In this document: piece by piece, positions 47,585 through 56,421 of the stretch
Layout: every line of letters starts with the position of its first letter
Position numbering within the stretch: the stretch's first letter is position 1
Assembly (NCBI GenBank): GCA_902802375.1
Contig: CADCLS010000006.1
Location: forward strand, 439-64,438
DNA from: Oscillospiraceae bacterium
Lineage (GTDB): Bacteria; Bacillota; Clostridia; Oscillospirales; Acutalibacteraceae
DNA: 64,000 bases
Direction of reading: 5' to 3'
Position numbers and translations under genes: made by a program
Notes under the pieces: generated by a model
The model's database searches: none
Seen by the model: the letters and a program-made list of their open reading frames with translations, nothing else
Told to the model about the DNA's origin: nothing

Positions 47585-48256
47585 TTAAAGCTGATTTTGT
47601 GTTTCCGTAAATGGGAGAAGAGAAATTTCAAGATTCCCATTTTTAGTACGAAGTTCATCAATAAACGCTTTTTCTTCTGCCGGATTTTTAAGTTGAACCT
47701 TATAGGAAAGTCTGAACATACTTCCCATTCCCGTTGTTTTAACGCCTGCATTTTCATATTTTTTCAGATAATGAGAAAATATGTCATCAAAGGTTCCGTT
47801 ATATTCAAGCGATTCCGGTATTGTAATGCGTAGTAATTGATCTGATGCCATACTTTTATGTTCAAATAAAGTGACAAAGCTAAGGAGAAGAAATAATACC
47901 GAAAGACCAAGTAAGATAACAACGCCGTAACCGATATATCCCATACCGAATGCAATGCCTGAGCCCATTGCAATTAAAATTGAAGCGATTTCATCTGCAC
48001 TGCCCTGTGCGGAACGAAAACGAATAAGACTGAATGCGCCACCGATTGCAACGCCGGCGCCGATATTCCCGTTTACAAACGTTATAACGGCGGCGACAAC
48101 AAACGGTATCAGTGCCGTAACGATAAAAAACCGTTTTGTTGACCGAATGCGAAAACTCATAATCCAGGAATATATGAATCCTGTTACGAGCGCAACAGCT
48201 GTCATAATAAAAAACTGTGATGGGGTTACAGTTGATGTGTAAATGGAATCAAACAT
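47585..48256 (-). CDS. DUF4956 membrane protein
   Basis: 223 residues with about four membrane segments in the first 130 (FFIMTAVALVTGFIYSWIM, FFIVTALIPFVVAAVI, and the pair after FSLIRFRSAQGSADEIASI), then a soluble C-terminal domain of about 90 residues. The FSLIRFRSAQG loop and overall layout match the DUF4956 family. Such genes are repeatedly found with VTC-domain polyphosphate polymerases, as here (17 bases after). A role in polyphosphate translocation or membrane attachment is a guess from that link. It is the last gene of its operon. Confidence 0.85.
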   Translation of the reverse strand: MFDSIYTSTVTPSQFFIMTAVALVTGFIYSWIMSFRIRSTKRFFIVTALIPFVVAAVITFVNGNIGAGVAIGGAFSLIRFRSAQGSADEIASILIAMGSGIAFGMGYIGYGVVILLGLSVLFLLLSFVTLFEHKSMASDQLLRITIPESLEYNGTFDDIFSHYLKKYENAGVKTTGMGSMFRLSYKVQLKNPAEEKAFIDELRTKNGNLEISLLPFTETQNQL

Positions 48257-48272
48257 AATAAATTCTCCTTGT

Positions 48273-48971
48273 TCAAATTATTTGTGCTTTTATAAGTTGC
48301 TGGCGGTACGCTTCTCCGTATTTTGAAAAACTGCTTTTCCTTATTTCGCCTTCGGAAAGGATTTTCGCAAGCCACATAGGCATCGCTTCCTGTACCTTTA
48401 TTTCGAGAATTGTATAACCTTCATCAAGAAGCGAGATGCCGTCCATAGATTTAGTAAGCGTCAGGTCACCTACACGGTATCTGGGGTTTTCGTCAATTGT
48501 GAGCCTTAAGTTTCCGTCCGGCTCAAAGTATGCGGTACGGTCATAAATAATCATACAAGCCGGAACAAGTGTTTTATAGTAGTCGCGAAAAACTGTTATC
48601 TCACGGTTTATCTGTCCGGGAGAGCAGATATCACCCTCACCCGAAAAGAACTTATGCACCAGTGGAATGGTAGTTTCAACTCGACGCTTATATACGATAC
48701 CGTATGCCTTGCGTTTAAGCTCAAGAAAAACCGGAGATGTATCGGTAGCAATTCCGTATGAGCGCAAGCGTATTTTTTCTTTGAAAAGAGGCTTTTCAAC
48801 GCTTGTTCTGATCAGTTGGTATGTAGGTGTATCATAGTATAAGGAAGCAATAGATGTTTTACCGTACTTATCTACCTGCATATGTCCCTTAAGTCTTTCA
48901 CGAAGAAAATCTGTTTGCTTGGCGTTTAACAGATATTTAAGCTCATATCGTTTCATTACCGTTATTGCCAA
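48273..48971 (-). CDS. VTC-domain polyphosphate polymerase family protein
   Basis: 232 residues forming a VTC-type tunnel fold that in yeast Vtc4 polymerises ATP gamma-phosphate into polyphosphate. Basic and acidic tunnel motifs are visible in order: KRYELKYLL, SLYYDTPTY, EKIRLRSYG, FLELKRKAYGIVYKRR, ILEIKVQEAMP. There is no membrane segment or SPX domain. A TTG at 48971 has GGAGGTGG seven bases upstream; the ATG at 48956 is 22 bases from it, so TTG is preferred. Bacterial members are often linked to CotH and Cthe_2159 proteins; enzymatic activity here is inferred. Confidence 0.85.
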   Translation of the reverse strand: MAITVMKRYELKYLLNAKQTDFLRERLKGHMQVDKYGKTSIASLYYDTPTYQLIRTSVEKPLFKEKIRLRSYGIATDTSPVFLELKRKAYGIVYKRRVETTIPLVHKFFSGEGDICSPGQINREITVFRDYYKTLVPACMIIYDRTAYFEPDGNLRLTIDENPRYRVGDLTLTKSMDGISLLDEGYTILEIKVQEAMPMWLAKILSEGEIRKSSFSKYGEAYRQQLIKAQII

Positions 48972-48987
48972 AGTACCACCTCCGGTA

Positions 48988-50208
48988 TCAAAGTGTTATG
49001 CGAATGGAAAAAATTCCGCCGAAAACCGTAGCCGATATGCGCCCGTTGTGCGCTTTTACTATCTCTTTAACATAAGATAGTCCGAGCCCGGCGCTGTTCT
49101 CTTTTCTGTTTTCCAAAGTGGTAAAGCGGTCAAATATCTGATTTACCGGACCATCCGGAAGCTTCGTGTCATTTTTCGCTTCCAGCAAAACATAACCGTT
49201 CTCGCTCTTCAATGTAAAAATTGCCTTTGTTAAAGAATACTTGATCGCATTATCAATAAGTTCATCGATCAATTTATTGATTGCTTCGGGATCAGCTAAA
49301 AGCGTTATGTCAGGCGCTATATCGGCAGTCAACTCAATCCCATGTGAAACGAAGTTTTCTGTATGCTTGTCGAGTGCGGCACACAGAAATTCTGAAACGG
49401 GTACTTCGCTTATATTCATATTTCCGTCGTCAAATATTCCGATTGTTCCAAGCTTATCGACAAGTTCGTTCAATTTGCCGATTTGTCGTCGTGTCGAACG
49501 GGTTTGGTCATCGGGACCGTATTTTCGTTCAGCAAGTTCGGTATTTCCATTTATAATCGTAAGAGGAAGCCGAAACTCTTTGTTTGCACTTTTTATAAAG
49601 TTCCTTTGTTTTCTGTCAGCGTCTTCTATAGGCGCATAGATTTTTCTGGCAATACTATGAAGCACAAACCAACCTATGATTAGACAAAGCGCCTCACCAA
49701 TCGCAGAAATTATTAAAATTCTGAAGGACGGAAGCAACTCGCGTCCTTGATCTATGACCGTTACGTAGGTCGTACCGTCTTTTTTATATACACGATATCG
49801 GTATGACCACTTTGTCCATCCTGTTTTTTCTTTTAATAATGATTTTGCCCATTGTTTGGCATCATCTTCCAACACCGCCGATATATTAAAAGCAACTGTT
49901 TCTGCATTCTCGCCCTTATTTGAAAAGGCGATTGTAAAATATCTTATAGAAGCGTTGATTTCAGGCGAATCGGGTCCCATAGGTCCCATTCTGAAATTTC
50001 TGTCTTTCGGTTCTGATATTATGTCCTCTGAAACAGTTTCGACTCGCCCAAAAGAGCCTTGTCTATCGGCAATTTTTTGTGTGATATCATCGGCATCGTT
50101 TGCCGCCATTGTGAAGTTCACTCCGTTTATAACAGTAAGAAGTACAGTCAACAGGACAAAGATCACAAAAATTGCATATAATCTGAATTTCTTTTCCGCC
50201 TTATTCAT
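48988..50208 (-). CDS. Degenerate sensor histidine kinase (phospho-acceptor His replaced by Lys)
   Basis: 406 residues: membrane helix about 10-31, extracytoplasmic sensor about 32-160, helix about 163-186, dimerisation region, ATPase domain. Where active kinases have HELKTPL the sequence reads KEFRLPL, with Lys210 in place of His. The ATP-binding part keeps INKLIDELIDNAIKYS and GLGLSYVKEIVKAHNG. The ATG at 50208 follows GGTGG and overlaps the regulator stop by 8 bases; an upstream TTG is less likely. The sensor region (RYFTIAFSNKG) resembles those of the two intact kinases nearby (FYSVAYSKSG; TRFLTAVKGD). It may act as a non-phosphorylating sensor or phosphatase. Confidence 0.82.
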   Translation of the reverse strand: MNKAEKKFRLYAIFVIFVLLTVLLTVINGVNFTMAANDADDITQKIADRQGSFGRVETVSEDIISEPKDRNFRMGPMGPDSPEINASIRYFTIAFSNKGENAETVAFNISAVLEDDAKQWAKSLLKEKTGWTKWSYRYRVYKKDGTTYVTVIDQGRELLPSFRILIISAIGEALCLIIGWFVLHSIARKIYAPIEDADRKQRNFIKSANKEFRLPLTIINGNTELAERKYGPDDQTRSTRRQIGKLNELVDKLGTIGIFDDGNMNISEVPVSEFLCAALDKHTENFVSHGIELTADIAPDITLLADPEAINKLIDELIDNAIKYSLTKAIFTLKSENGYVLLEAKNDTKLPDGPVNQIFDRFTTLENRKENSAGLGLSYVKEIVKAHNGRISATVFGGIFSIRITL

Positions 50209-50797
50209 TTTGTGCCACCAATTCAAATCCTTTCTTCGCCTTGTACTTTATTCTAGTTTCGGTACCAATTTTTCCAAATTTTGTGTTAAGTGCATTTATA
50301 TACACACCGTCATTTGCGGCTATGCTCTCACCGTTTAATAGTGCGCGTAAAACCTTTATCTCTCCGGCGGTCAAACTCGGACCGCCGGTAATTCGGTATC
50401 CCGGAACATTTATTTCAACATCGCCTACGGAAAATTGTTCGTCTGATGAAACACAATTCAGCGTGTCTTTAATTTCATCACAAATCTTTTCAGGCGTAAA
50501 CGGATATGACAACCATGAATTAGGTAGAGGAGGTTCGGTCAAGTCGTGTGCGCTGACAGGACAGTCGTTTAGTGCAATAACCGGAATTTCTTTATCCTGT
50601 ATCCGTTCTATCAATTCTTCATAATCAATTCTCGGAATATTTCTGTCCAGTATGACAATATCAAAATCTTCCGTTGCCAGAAGTGAGATAACTTGGGTTC
50701 CATCAAACGCTGTGACGGTTTCTCCGAAATCGATTTCAAGCAATTTCTTATAACACTCGAGCAGATCCCTGTCCGGTGCGGCAAAGAGTATTCGCAT
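50201..50797 (-). CDS. Degenerate OmpR-like response regulator
   Basis: 198 residues. The receiver (1-112) keeps Asp51 in VILDRNIP but the acidic pair is reduced (AAPDRD), the conserved Thr/Ser is Asn (VIALNDC) and the conserved Lys of the KPF motif is Tyr (SYPF). The C-terminal 75 residues resemble a shortened winged helix (SLTAGEIKVLRALL, YINALNTKFGKI, KKGFELV). The ATG at 50797 with AGGAGA is preferred to a longer form. It is translationally coupled to the His-less kinase. Phosphorylation-independent or inverted signalling is possible; binding to DNA is unproven. Confidence 0.8.
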   Translation of the reverse strand: MRILFAAPDRDLLECYKKLLEIDFGETVTAFDGTQVISLLATEDFDIVILDRNIPRIDYEELIERIQDKEIPVIALNDCPVSAHDLTEPPLPNSWLSYPFTPEKICDEIKDTLNCVSSDEQFSVGDVEINVPGYRITGGPSLTAGEIKVLRALLNGESIAANDGVYINALNTKFGKIGTETRIKYKAKKGFELVAQNE

Positions 50798-50817
50798 AAG
50801 CGTTTCTCCTTTTCTTA

Positions 50818-52461
50818 TTAAGATGATACGGTAACACTGCTGTAACACGATGTACCGCCGTATGCATTTGCATTGTTGAATGTGTATGATGCTCCGTTGA
50901 TTTTTACCGTGTGACTTCCTGAAGAATGAAGTGAGAGCGAATATGATTTTACACTACCGCCGGTACTGACTCTGCCGTAACCGAGCACGATCAGTGTGCC
51001 TCCTGAAACAGCAACCTGACCGTCGGCATCAATAGCCGCCGCATTTTGACTGTTCGGGCCTCTGGTAATCACAACACCGCCTGTCTGCATATAATTACCG
51101 TTACTGTCGATGCCGTCTGTATCTCCACTCGGCGAAACGGTAACATCAAGATATCCACCCGTGACATTGATTGCGGCAGCAGAATTGCCTTTTGTTGCGT
51201 TCACACCGTCGTCATTTGCAGACACATAGGATTTTCCGCCGGAAACATTTATAACATTTGCTTCAAGTCCCTCGTATGCGCTGTCAATATTTATTGTACC
51301 ACCGGAAATGTTCAGCACATTATCTGCGTGGATGCCGTCCGCACCGGAAACGGTCTGCTGGCCGCCCCAGCCGCCGGGACCCATTTGTCCGCCTGCGGTT
51401 TTATTTGCCGGCGCATAAACATTCATATTCACGGTGCCCCCTGAAATATTGACAGTTCCCTGACCGTTGGTGCCGTCTTCTAATGATGTGCCATAATCTG
51501 CATGAAGACCGTCATCGTAGGTTTGCAGTGTAAGGCTGCCGTCTTTTATATTCAATTCATTTTGAACCTTAACGCCCTTATAGGAGGATGTTGACGCATC
51601 AGACGCTGTATATCCGCTATATGATCCCGTATATACCGTAACATTAGGTGCAACACCTTCTTCGCCGGTTGTCATTTCAAAATTATGTGCCGCCTCAATA
51701 CCGTCACCTGCGGCATAGACCGTAACAGTACCGCCGGAGAGAGTGATGTCACCTCGGGTGACTCCGTTTTTATTCACATCGGTATTTTCGGTCTTAACAC
51801 CGTCTCCATTTGTGGAAACAGCAACAACAGTTCCGCTTGTAACACTTATCGAATCGTTGCCCTTAAGTGCATTATTGTATGCAGAAGATTTTAAGGATAG
51901 ATTCTGAACAGTCAAATCTTTTGTTGTATGGATGCCGTTGTTATACGAAGCGTTGACTACAAGAGTTCCGGTGCCTTTAATTTTCAAATCGCAAGTCGCA
52001 TAGATTGCGCCTTCCCCCTGATTCTCGTCATCAGATGCTTTAGTGCTACGGGTATCGCTTATTACATTTTCCGTACCCTTCTTCGCAGATATATCAACAT
52101 TTCCCGCTGTAATCACCTTGATCGGAGAATCACTTCCGTATGTGATTGTTGCCCTGGAAAGTTCAATAACCACCTCGTCAGTTTCTCCTGCATCAACAAT
52201 GATTTGCCCTTCAAGCAGACCGGTTGCAGTATAAGTACCTGCCGAAGATATTGTGTATATTTTTCCTGAATTGCTGAATGTTCCGTCTTCCGATGTCATA
52301 GAAAAACTGCCTGTTGCTTCCTTTGCAGTAATATTCTGATCCACTGCCGCTGTTGTAGAATCGCTTGCTGTATCGGAAGTGGTTTCATCGTTTTCCGCTC
52401 CGCAAGCAGTGAGCACGGTAACAAGCATAACCGCTAATAAAATTGATAAAAACTTTTTCAT
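50818..52461 (-). CDS. Cthe_2159-like carbohydrate-binding lipoprotein
   Basis: About 547 residues with a lipoprotein signal peptide (lipobox LTAC near residue 20) and a Thr/Ser/Asp linker. The rest is an extended beta-helix with repeated NISGGT-type turns (QGTVNISGGTVNMNV, VLNISGGTINIDSAYEGLEA) and Asp/Asn-rich calcium-like loops (VSANDDGVNATKGN), as in the Cthe_2159 family that binds cellulose and polygalacturonate. The ATG at 52461 follows AGGAG. It is the first gene of the VTC/DUF4956 operon and has the 17-bp regulator site upstream. The ligand here is not known. Confidence 0.83.
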   Translation of the reverse strand: MKKFLSILLAVMLVTVLTACGAENDETTSDTASDSTTAAVDQNITAKEATGSFSMTSEDGTFSNSGKIYTISSAGTYTATGLLEGQIIVDAGETDEVVIELSRATITYGSDSPIKVITAGNVDISAKKGTENVISDTRSTKASDDENQGEGAIYATCDLKIKGTGTLVVNASYNNGIHTTKDLTVQNLSLKSSAYNNALKGNDSISVTSGTVVAVSTNGDGVKTENTDVNKNGVTRGDITLSGGTVTVYAAGDGIEAAHNFEMTTGEEGVAPNVTVYTGSYSGYTASDASTSSYKGVKVQNELNIKDGSLTLQTYDDGLHADYGTSLEDGTNGQGTVNISGGTVNMNVYAPANKTAGGQMGPGGWGGQQTVSGADGIHADNVLNISGGTINIDSAYEGLEANVINVSGGKSYVSANDDGVNATKGNSAAAINVTGGYLDVTVSPSGDTDGIDSNGNYMQTGGVVITRGPNSQNAAAIDADGQVAVSGGTLIVLGYGRVSTGGSVKSYSLSLHSSGSHTVKINGASYTFNNANAYGGTSCYSSVTVSS

Positions 52462-52490
52462 ATAATTACTCCTTTTAGTTTTAACAAGAA

Positions 52491-52532
52491 AATCTTCATC
52501 TGTTGATATCATTATCATAACAGATGAAGATT
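52491..52532 (-). terminator. Hairpin overlapping the promoter of the Cthe_2159-like gene
   Basis: AATCTTCATCTGTT (52491-52504) and AACAGATGAAGATT (52519-52532) are a perfect 14-bp inverted repeat with a 14-base loop; on the minus strand it runs into TTTTCTTGTT. It follows the histidine kinase gene and so can terminate the upstream operon. The probable -10 (TATGAT, 52514-52519) is inside it, so transcripts starting here would contain only the 3' arm. Confidence 0.65.
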
Positions 52533-52546
52533 GAAAAAAGATTGAA
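52530..52546 (-). promoter_or_regulatory. Response-regulator-type tandem repeat site, copy 1
   Basis: ATTGAAAAAAGATTGAA on the plus strand; minus-strand reading is TTCAAT(C)...TTCAAT, two half-sites one helical turn (11 bp) apart. It ends 10 bases before a TATGAT and replaces a recognisable -35, as in OmpR/PhoB-activated promoters. Identical to the site at 57135-57151. Confidence 0.65.
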
Positions 52547-52587
52547 AACGGTATTATGTACTTTGTTTTATTTAATATAACACTTAC

Positions 52588-53817
52588 TTAAATATCAACC
52601 GAAAAACTGATGGTGTTTCCGGAATAAGAAACCTTCATTTTTCCCTTCATTCGTTCAACGATTTCCTTTGCCATAGAAAGCCCTATGCCGAAGCCGGCTT
52701 TTTCCGAATTATGTGATTCATCTTTACGGTAGAAACGCTCAAAGAATTTTTCGGTGTCTGCATTTTTTCCCTCCGCATAGGTGTTTGAAACCGAAATGCG
52801 TACGCCTTTCCGATAAGAATTTTTTTCAAGGCTGACTAAAATGTCGCCGTTGTCATCACAATATTTGACAGCATTATCAATAAGCACCGACACAACATGC
52901 TGAATACTTCTCTTATCACATTTGATACTCAAATCCGTAGCTATTTGGGTTGATAATGTTTTTCCCGAGCTTTCCGAAACACTACGGAATGATTCTGCGG
53001 TTTCAGAAACGATTGCAGATATATCAACATCCGTCATATCTGCCTCTTTGATTTCATCTGCCCTTGTCAGAACAACTAAATCTTCAATAAGAGTATTAAG
53101 GCGGGTAATTTGCCTGTGAGTGCTGTCCGTCCACTCCGTTTTTCCGCTTAAAACCTCTGTCATATCCGTGTTTGCCGAGATAACAGCAAGCGGAGTCTTT
53201 AATTCATGGCTTGCATTTGTGATAAAGCGTTTCTGTCTTTCATCATTTTCAACAAACGGTCTAATCAGCTTTTTAGAAAAAGCAAGTATCACAATAACAT
53301 AAAGAATAAGCACCAAAAGCCATATCCCTGACATATATGTCATTGTAAGGCGCTGCATGGCATAGCGGCTCGTACTGTCGAGCAGAACCAAAGTAACCGA
53401 GCCGTCTTCTGATGATTTTTTCACAAATCGAAATATTCGTTTTCCTTCAATATCAATACGCCCGTTGTTATAATTCTCTTCAAAAGCCCTATTGATAATG
53501 GAATTCATCTCGTTTTGCGGCATCGCTATGCGCGTAACGGTAATATTGACGCCGCTATCGCCTTTAACTGCGGTTAAAAATCGTGTTTCATAAACAGACT
53601 CGTCTTTAAGCGCAAGGAATCTCTCCTGGCTGGGATCAAACTCAAACCGTTCCGGCAAGTCGCCGCCATTATCAATTATCATATTCAAAAGTACATCGGT
53701 CTGCCGGTTTATTACTTCCGTTGTTATCCAATACACAATGCCGGTCACCGTCGTGATTACTAATAAAAGTACTAAGGCAGAGCCCCATATAAATTTTCTT
53801 TGTAACTTCTTAAACAT
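52588..53817 (-). CDS. Sensor histidine kinase (intact)
   Basis: 409 residues. Membrane helices at about 10-32 and 165-188 bracket an extracytoplasmic sensor. The H-box is NASHELKTPLAVI; the N-box is VVSVLIDNAVKYC, and the G region is GFGIGLSMAKEIV, so it should autophosphorylate. The ATG at 53817 with GGAGG overlaps the regulator stop by 8 bases; a longer in-frame start is discounted. It pairs with the regulator at 53810-54484. The sensor resembles that of the other two kinases in the locus, so they are probably paralogues. Confidence 0.9.
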   Translation of the reverse strand: MFKKLQRKFIWGSALVLLLVITTVTGIVYWITTEVINRQTDVLLNMIIDNGGDLPERFEFDPSQERFLALKDESVYETRFLTAVKGDSGVNITVTRIAMPQNEMNSIINRAFEENYNNGRIDIEGKRIFRFVKKSSEDGSVTLVLLDSTSRYAMQRLTMTYMSGIWLLVLILYVIVILAFSKKLIRPFVENDERQKRFITNASHELKTPLAVISANTDMTEVLSGKTEWTDSTHRQITRLNTLIEDLVVLTRADEIKEADMTDVDISAIVSETAESFRSVSESSGKTLSTQIATDLSIKCDKRSIQHVVSVLIDNAVKYCDDNGDILVSLEKNSYRKGVRISVSNTYAEGKNADTEKFFERFYRKDESHNSEKAGFGIGLSMAKEIVERMKGKMKVSYSGNTISFSVDI

Positions 53818-54484
53818 CCCTGACCTCCGTAATACGGTAACTGCTTGAATCGTACGCATTTATTTGTGCATTTGCCTTTACAGATTTAAGTTTATCATTA
53901 AGAAAAGATATGTACATCCATACAATGTCGGGTGAAGTATCTTCGCCAGACCAAACATCCAAAAGCAGTTCGTCCGCCGTCATATTTTTATCCGAGTTTA
54001 AGAGCAGACAGCAAAGTAGCCGAACCTCTTTTTGAGAAAGAGCTATCGTATTATGTGCACGAAGCTCTGATGATTCGGTATCAAGTTCAAGATTTCCGAA
54101 TGTAAATGTTCGTGTTTTATAGTCCCTCTTCCTGCGATAAAGTGCCCGCAATCTCGCGCTGAGTTCTTGCATTGCAAACGGTTTTGTTAAATAGTCGTCA
54201 GCGCCGGCATCAAGCCCTTCAACGCGATCCGAAACCTCTGATTTTGCGGTCAGGAATATAGCCGGAATGGTGTTTCCGGCTTCCCGTATCTTTTTCATTG
54301 CTGTAACACCGTCCATAACAGGCATCATTATATCCATAATTATAACATCGTAGGCATCCTTTGAAAGTTTATCAACCGCTTGAGACCCGTTCGCCACGGC
54401 ATCAACATAATAGTCCTGAAATTCAAGGTATTTTTTGATAACCTCTCTTAAATCGTTTTCATCTTCTGCAAATAATACTTTCAT
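53810..54484 (-). CDS. OmpR-family response regulator
   Basis: 224 residues. The receiver has the acidic pair in FAEDEND, phospho-accepting Asp in IIMDIMMPVMDG, the Thr in FLTAKSE and KPF, all intact. The DNA-binding winged helix follows (about 125-220; LSQKEVRLLCCLLL, DIVWMYISFLNDKL). It is 14 bases after the alarmone synthetase gene, so it is co-transcribed with it. Confidence 0.92.
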   Translation of the reverse strand: MKVLFAEDENDLREVIKKYLEFQDYYVDAVANGSQAVDKLSKDAYDVIIMDIMMPVMDGVTAMKKIREAGNTIPAIFLTAKSEVSDRVEGLDAGADDYLTKPFAMQELSARLRALYRRKRDYKTRTFTFGNLELDTESSELRAHNTIALSQKEVRLLCCLLLNSDKNMTADELLLDVWSGEDTSPDIVWMYISFLNDKLKSVKANAQINAYDSSSYRITEVRDV

Positions 54485-54498
54485 AATATTTCTCTGCC

Positions 54499-55104
54499 TT
54501 ATCCTCTTATTATTCTTCTGAGCGTCTGCATTGACACATCACAAGATGCTAATTCATTGGCACATCGATGAAGTTCCGAAACAATCAATTCTTGATTCTT
54601 AATGTCTCTTTTATATTTCAGCTCATGTTCCAGTGCCGCCCAGGTATCCATAGCTATTGTACGAAGCTGAACCTCAACAAAAAAGTGACCTGGAGTATTT
54701 CCGTCTATATCCGAAAAATGGGTTTCCATATCCAAAATCATATGATAACTCCGGTACCCGTTTGGTTTAGCATTTTTAATATAATCTTTTTCTTTAACGA
54801 CAGTGCAACCCGGAATTGATTTTATCAACGCAACATTTTTGTAAACATCGTCAATAAATAGACAGACAACGCGAATTCCTATAGAATCGGTCAGGCTTCG
54901 CAAAGCATGGTATGTTGTCGGTTCAAGACCGTTTCTTTCAAGTTTTTCAAGCATACTTTCTTCGTCTTTTATCCTATACCGGAGATGTTCGTACAGTTTT
55001 TCTCCTGTCTTTTCTTCATGCTTTCGGCTGTTTATTTCTATCGTCCTTACAAGATTATTCATAATTCCAGTCATAGCATTATAATATTTGCCGTAAATAC
55101 TCAT
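54499..55104 (-). CDS. Small alarmone synthetase (RelA/SpoT synthetase domain only)
   Basis: 201 residues with no hydrolase, TGS or ACT domains. Motifs of the (p)ppGpp synthetase fold are present: YRIKDEESMLEKLERNG, DSIGIRVVCLFIDDVYK, YIKNAKPNGYRSYHMILDM (nucleotide-binding) and FVEVQLRTIAMDTWAALEHELKYK (catalytic Glu). It would make (p)ppGpp from ATP and GDP/GTP, as RelQ/RelP do. Its position in the middle of an operon between two two-component systems suggests that its transcription follows envelope signals. Short C-terminal helices may mediate oligomerisation. Confidence 0.9.
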   Translation of the reverse strand: MSIYGKYYNAMTGIMNNLVRTIEINSRKHEEKTGEKLYEHLRYRIKDEESMLEKLERNGLEPTTYHALRSLTDSIGIRVVCLFIDDVYKNVALIKSIPGCTVVKEKDYIKNAKPNGYRSYHMILDMETHFSDIDGNTPGHFFVEVQLRTIAMDTWAALEHELKYKRDIKNQELIVSELHRCANELASCDVSMQTLRRIIRG

Positions 55105-55128
55105 TATTTCCTTTTCCTTACATACAGA

Positions 55129-56421
55129 TTATTGCTTATTGTTCCTCTTTTTAGGCAACAATACAGTAAATATAACTTTTCCGTCTTTATATTCTGCGTG
55201 TATCTTGCCGCCGTGCGCTTCAGTCACCGCTTGTGCTATGGAAAGTCCAAGCCCGTAATGAGACCCGATATCGGTACGCGCCTCGTCCGTGCGGTAAAAA
55301 CGGTCAAACAGATGCGTAAGTTGCTCTTGGCTTAATTCCTTTGTATCGTTTGAAACCGTGAGTACCACAAAATGATGTTCACAGCAAAGCGACAGCGTTA
55401 TCATCTCACCTGTGCCGTGAGATAGAGCATTATCCAGCAGAATAGAAACAAGTTGGCGAAGTTGATTTGGATTTCCTTCGACCGTTAGTCCGTTTTCAAT
55501 ATTTGACTGTATTTGCTTTCCTTTTTCAAAAGCAAGCGTTTCAATAGGGAGAACCTCCCCGTTTACTAAATTTGAAAAATCAAGAATTTCTTTCGGTATT
55601 TCTCTGTTTTCGGCTTTGGAAAGGAAAAGAAGTTGTTTCACAAGGTCTGACATACGCTCATTTTCATAATCAATGTTATCAAGCCATTCACTTTCACCGA
55701 TTTCGCGCCTTAACAGTTCGCTATTTGCAGAGACAACCGCTATTGGTGTTTTAAGCTCATGACCCGCATCGGACACAAATCTTTTTTGTCGCTTGTCATT
55801 TTCTTCAAGAGGGCGGACTATCCGCCGCGCAATAAATATGGAAATTACAAATAAAAGAATTAACGCTAAAGAGCCAATTATAAGCATCTGACGAAAAAGC
55901 CGCATTTGATTATTGTTATTAATCGTTCCGTCAATCATAGCAACAAGTGTGTATTCTTCCCGTTCTTCAACAATATATGTCATGTTGCCTGATTTACCGC
56001 TATTCTTTCCTTTTTTTAGAATCTTTGACGCAATTTGTGTCAAAGATTCTTCGCTTTGGAGAGCGTTATTGCCGTTGTTTATATTAAGGACTTCGCCGCT
56101 TTTGGAATAGGCAACAGAGTAGAATGTCGAAAGCCGGAATTGCGGTTCATTTTGTTGGGGTCTTTCGCCAAAGGGTCCGCGTGGCTCATTAAAATCCGAA
56201 GGTCTGTTATCGGATTCGCTATCAGGTCTTGTTCCGTCTTCATGAGGTGAAGGCTGTTCTTCAAGTGAAAATCTTTCAGCATATGTTTTCAACATCTCAC
56301 GACTTTCACGGTTAATTGCCATACGGTTTGAAAGATATATCGTAGTCAATGTGACAATCATCAAAGTAAGAAGAGAGAACACAACTGTAAAAACGATCTT
56401 TCTCCTCGTTTTATCAAACAT
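55129..56421 (-). CDS. Sensor histidine kinase (intact)
   Basis: 430 residues: helix at about 9-30, extracytoplasmic sensor about 31-178 with a Pro/Arg/Asn-rich low-complexity segment (about 54-92), helix about 180-200, HAMP-like linker, H-box DAGHELKTPIAVV, N-box LVSILLDNALSHG and YGLGLSIAQAVTEAHGG. It overlaps the regulator stop at 56414 by 8 bases. Probably controls the site at 57135-57151 via its regulator (inference). Confidence 0.9.
   Translation of the reverse strand: MFDKTRRKIVFTVVFSLLTLMIVTLTTIYLSNRMAINRESREMLKTYAERFSLEEQPSPHEDGTRPDSESDNRPSDFNEPRGPFGERPQQNEPQFRLSTFYSVAYSKSGEVLNINNGNNALQSEESLTQIASKILKKGKNSGKSGNMTYIVEEREEYTLVAMIDGTINNNNQMRLFRQMLIIGSLALILLFVISIFIARRIVRPLEENDKRQKRFVSDAGHELKTPIAVVSANSELLRREIGESEWLDNIDYENERMSDLVKQLLFLSKAENREIPKEILDFSNLVNGEVLPIETLAFEKGKQIQSNIENGLTVEGNPNQLRQLVSILLDNALSHGTGEMITLSLCCEHHFVVLTVSNDTKELSQEQLTHLFDRFYRTDEARTDIGSHYGLGLSIAQAVTEAHGGKIHAEYKDGKVIFTVLLPKKRNNKQ

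Noticed and set aside
50818..52461. Adhesin or autotransporter reading of the beta-helix lipoprotein
   Set aside because: Lipobox, calcium-like Asp loops and linkage to VTC/DUF4956 fit the Cthe_2159 group; there is no translocator domain.
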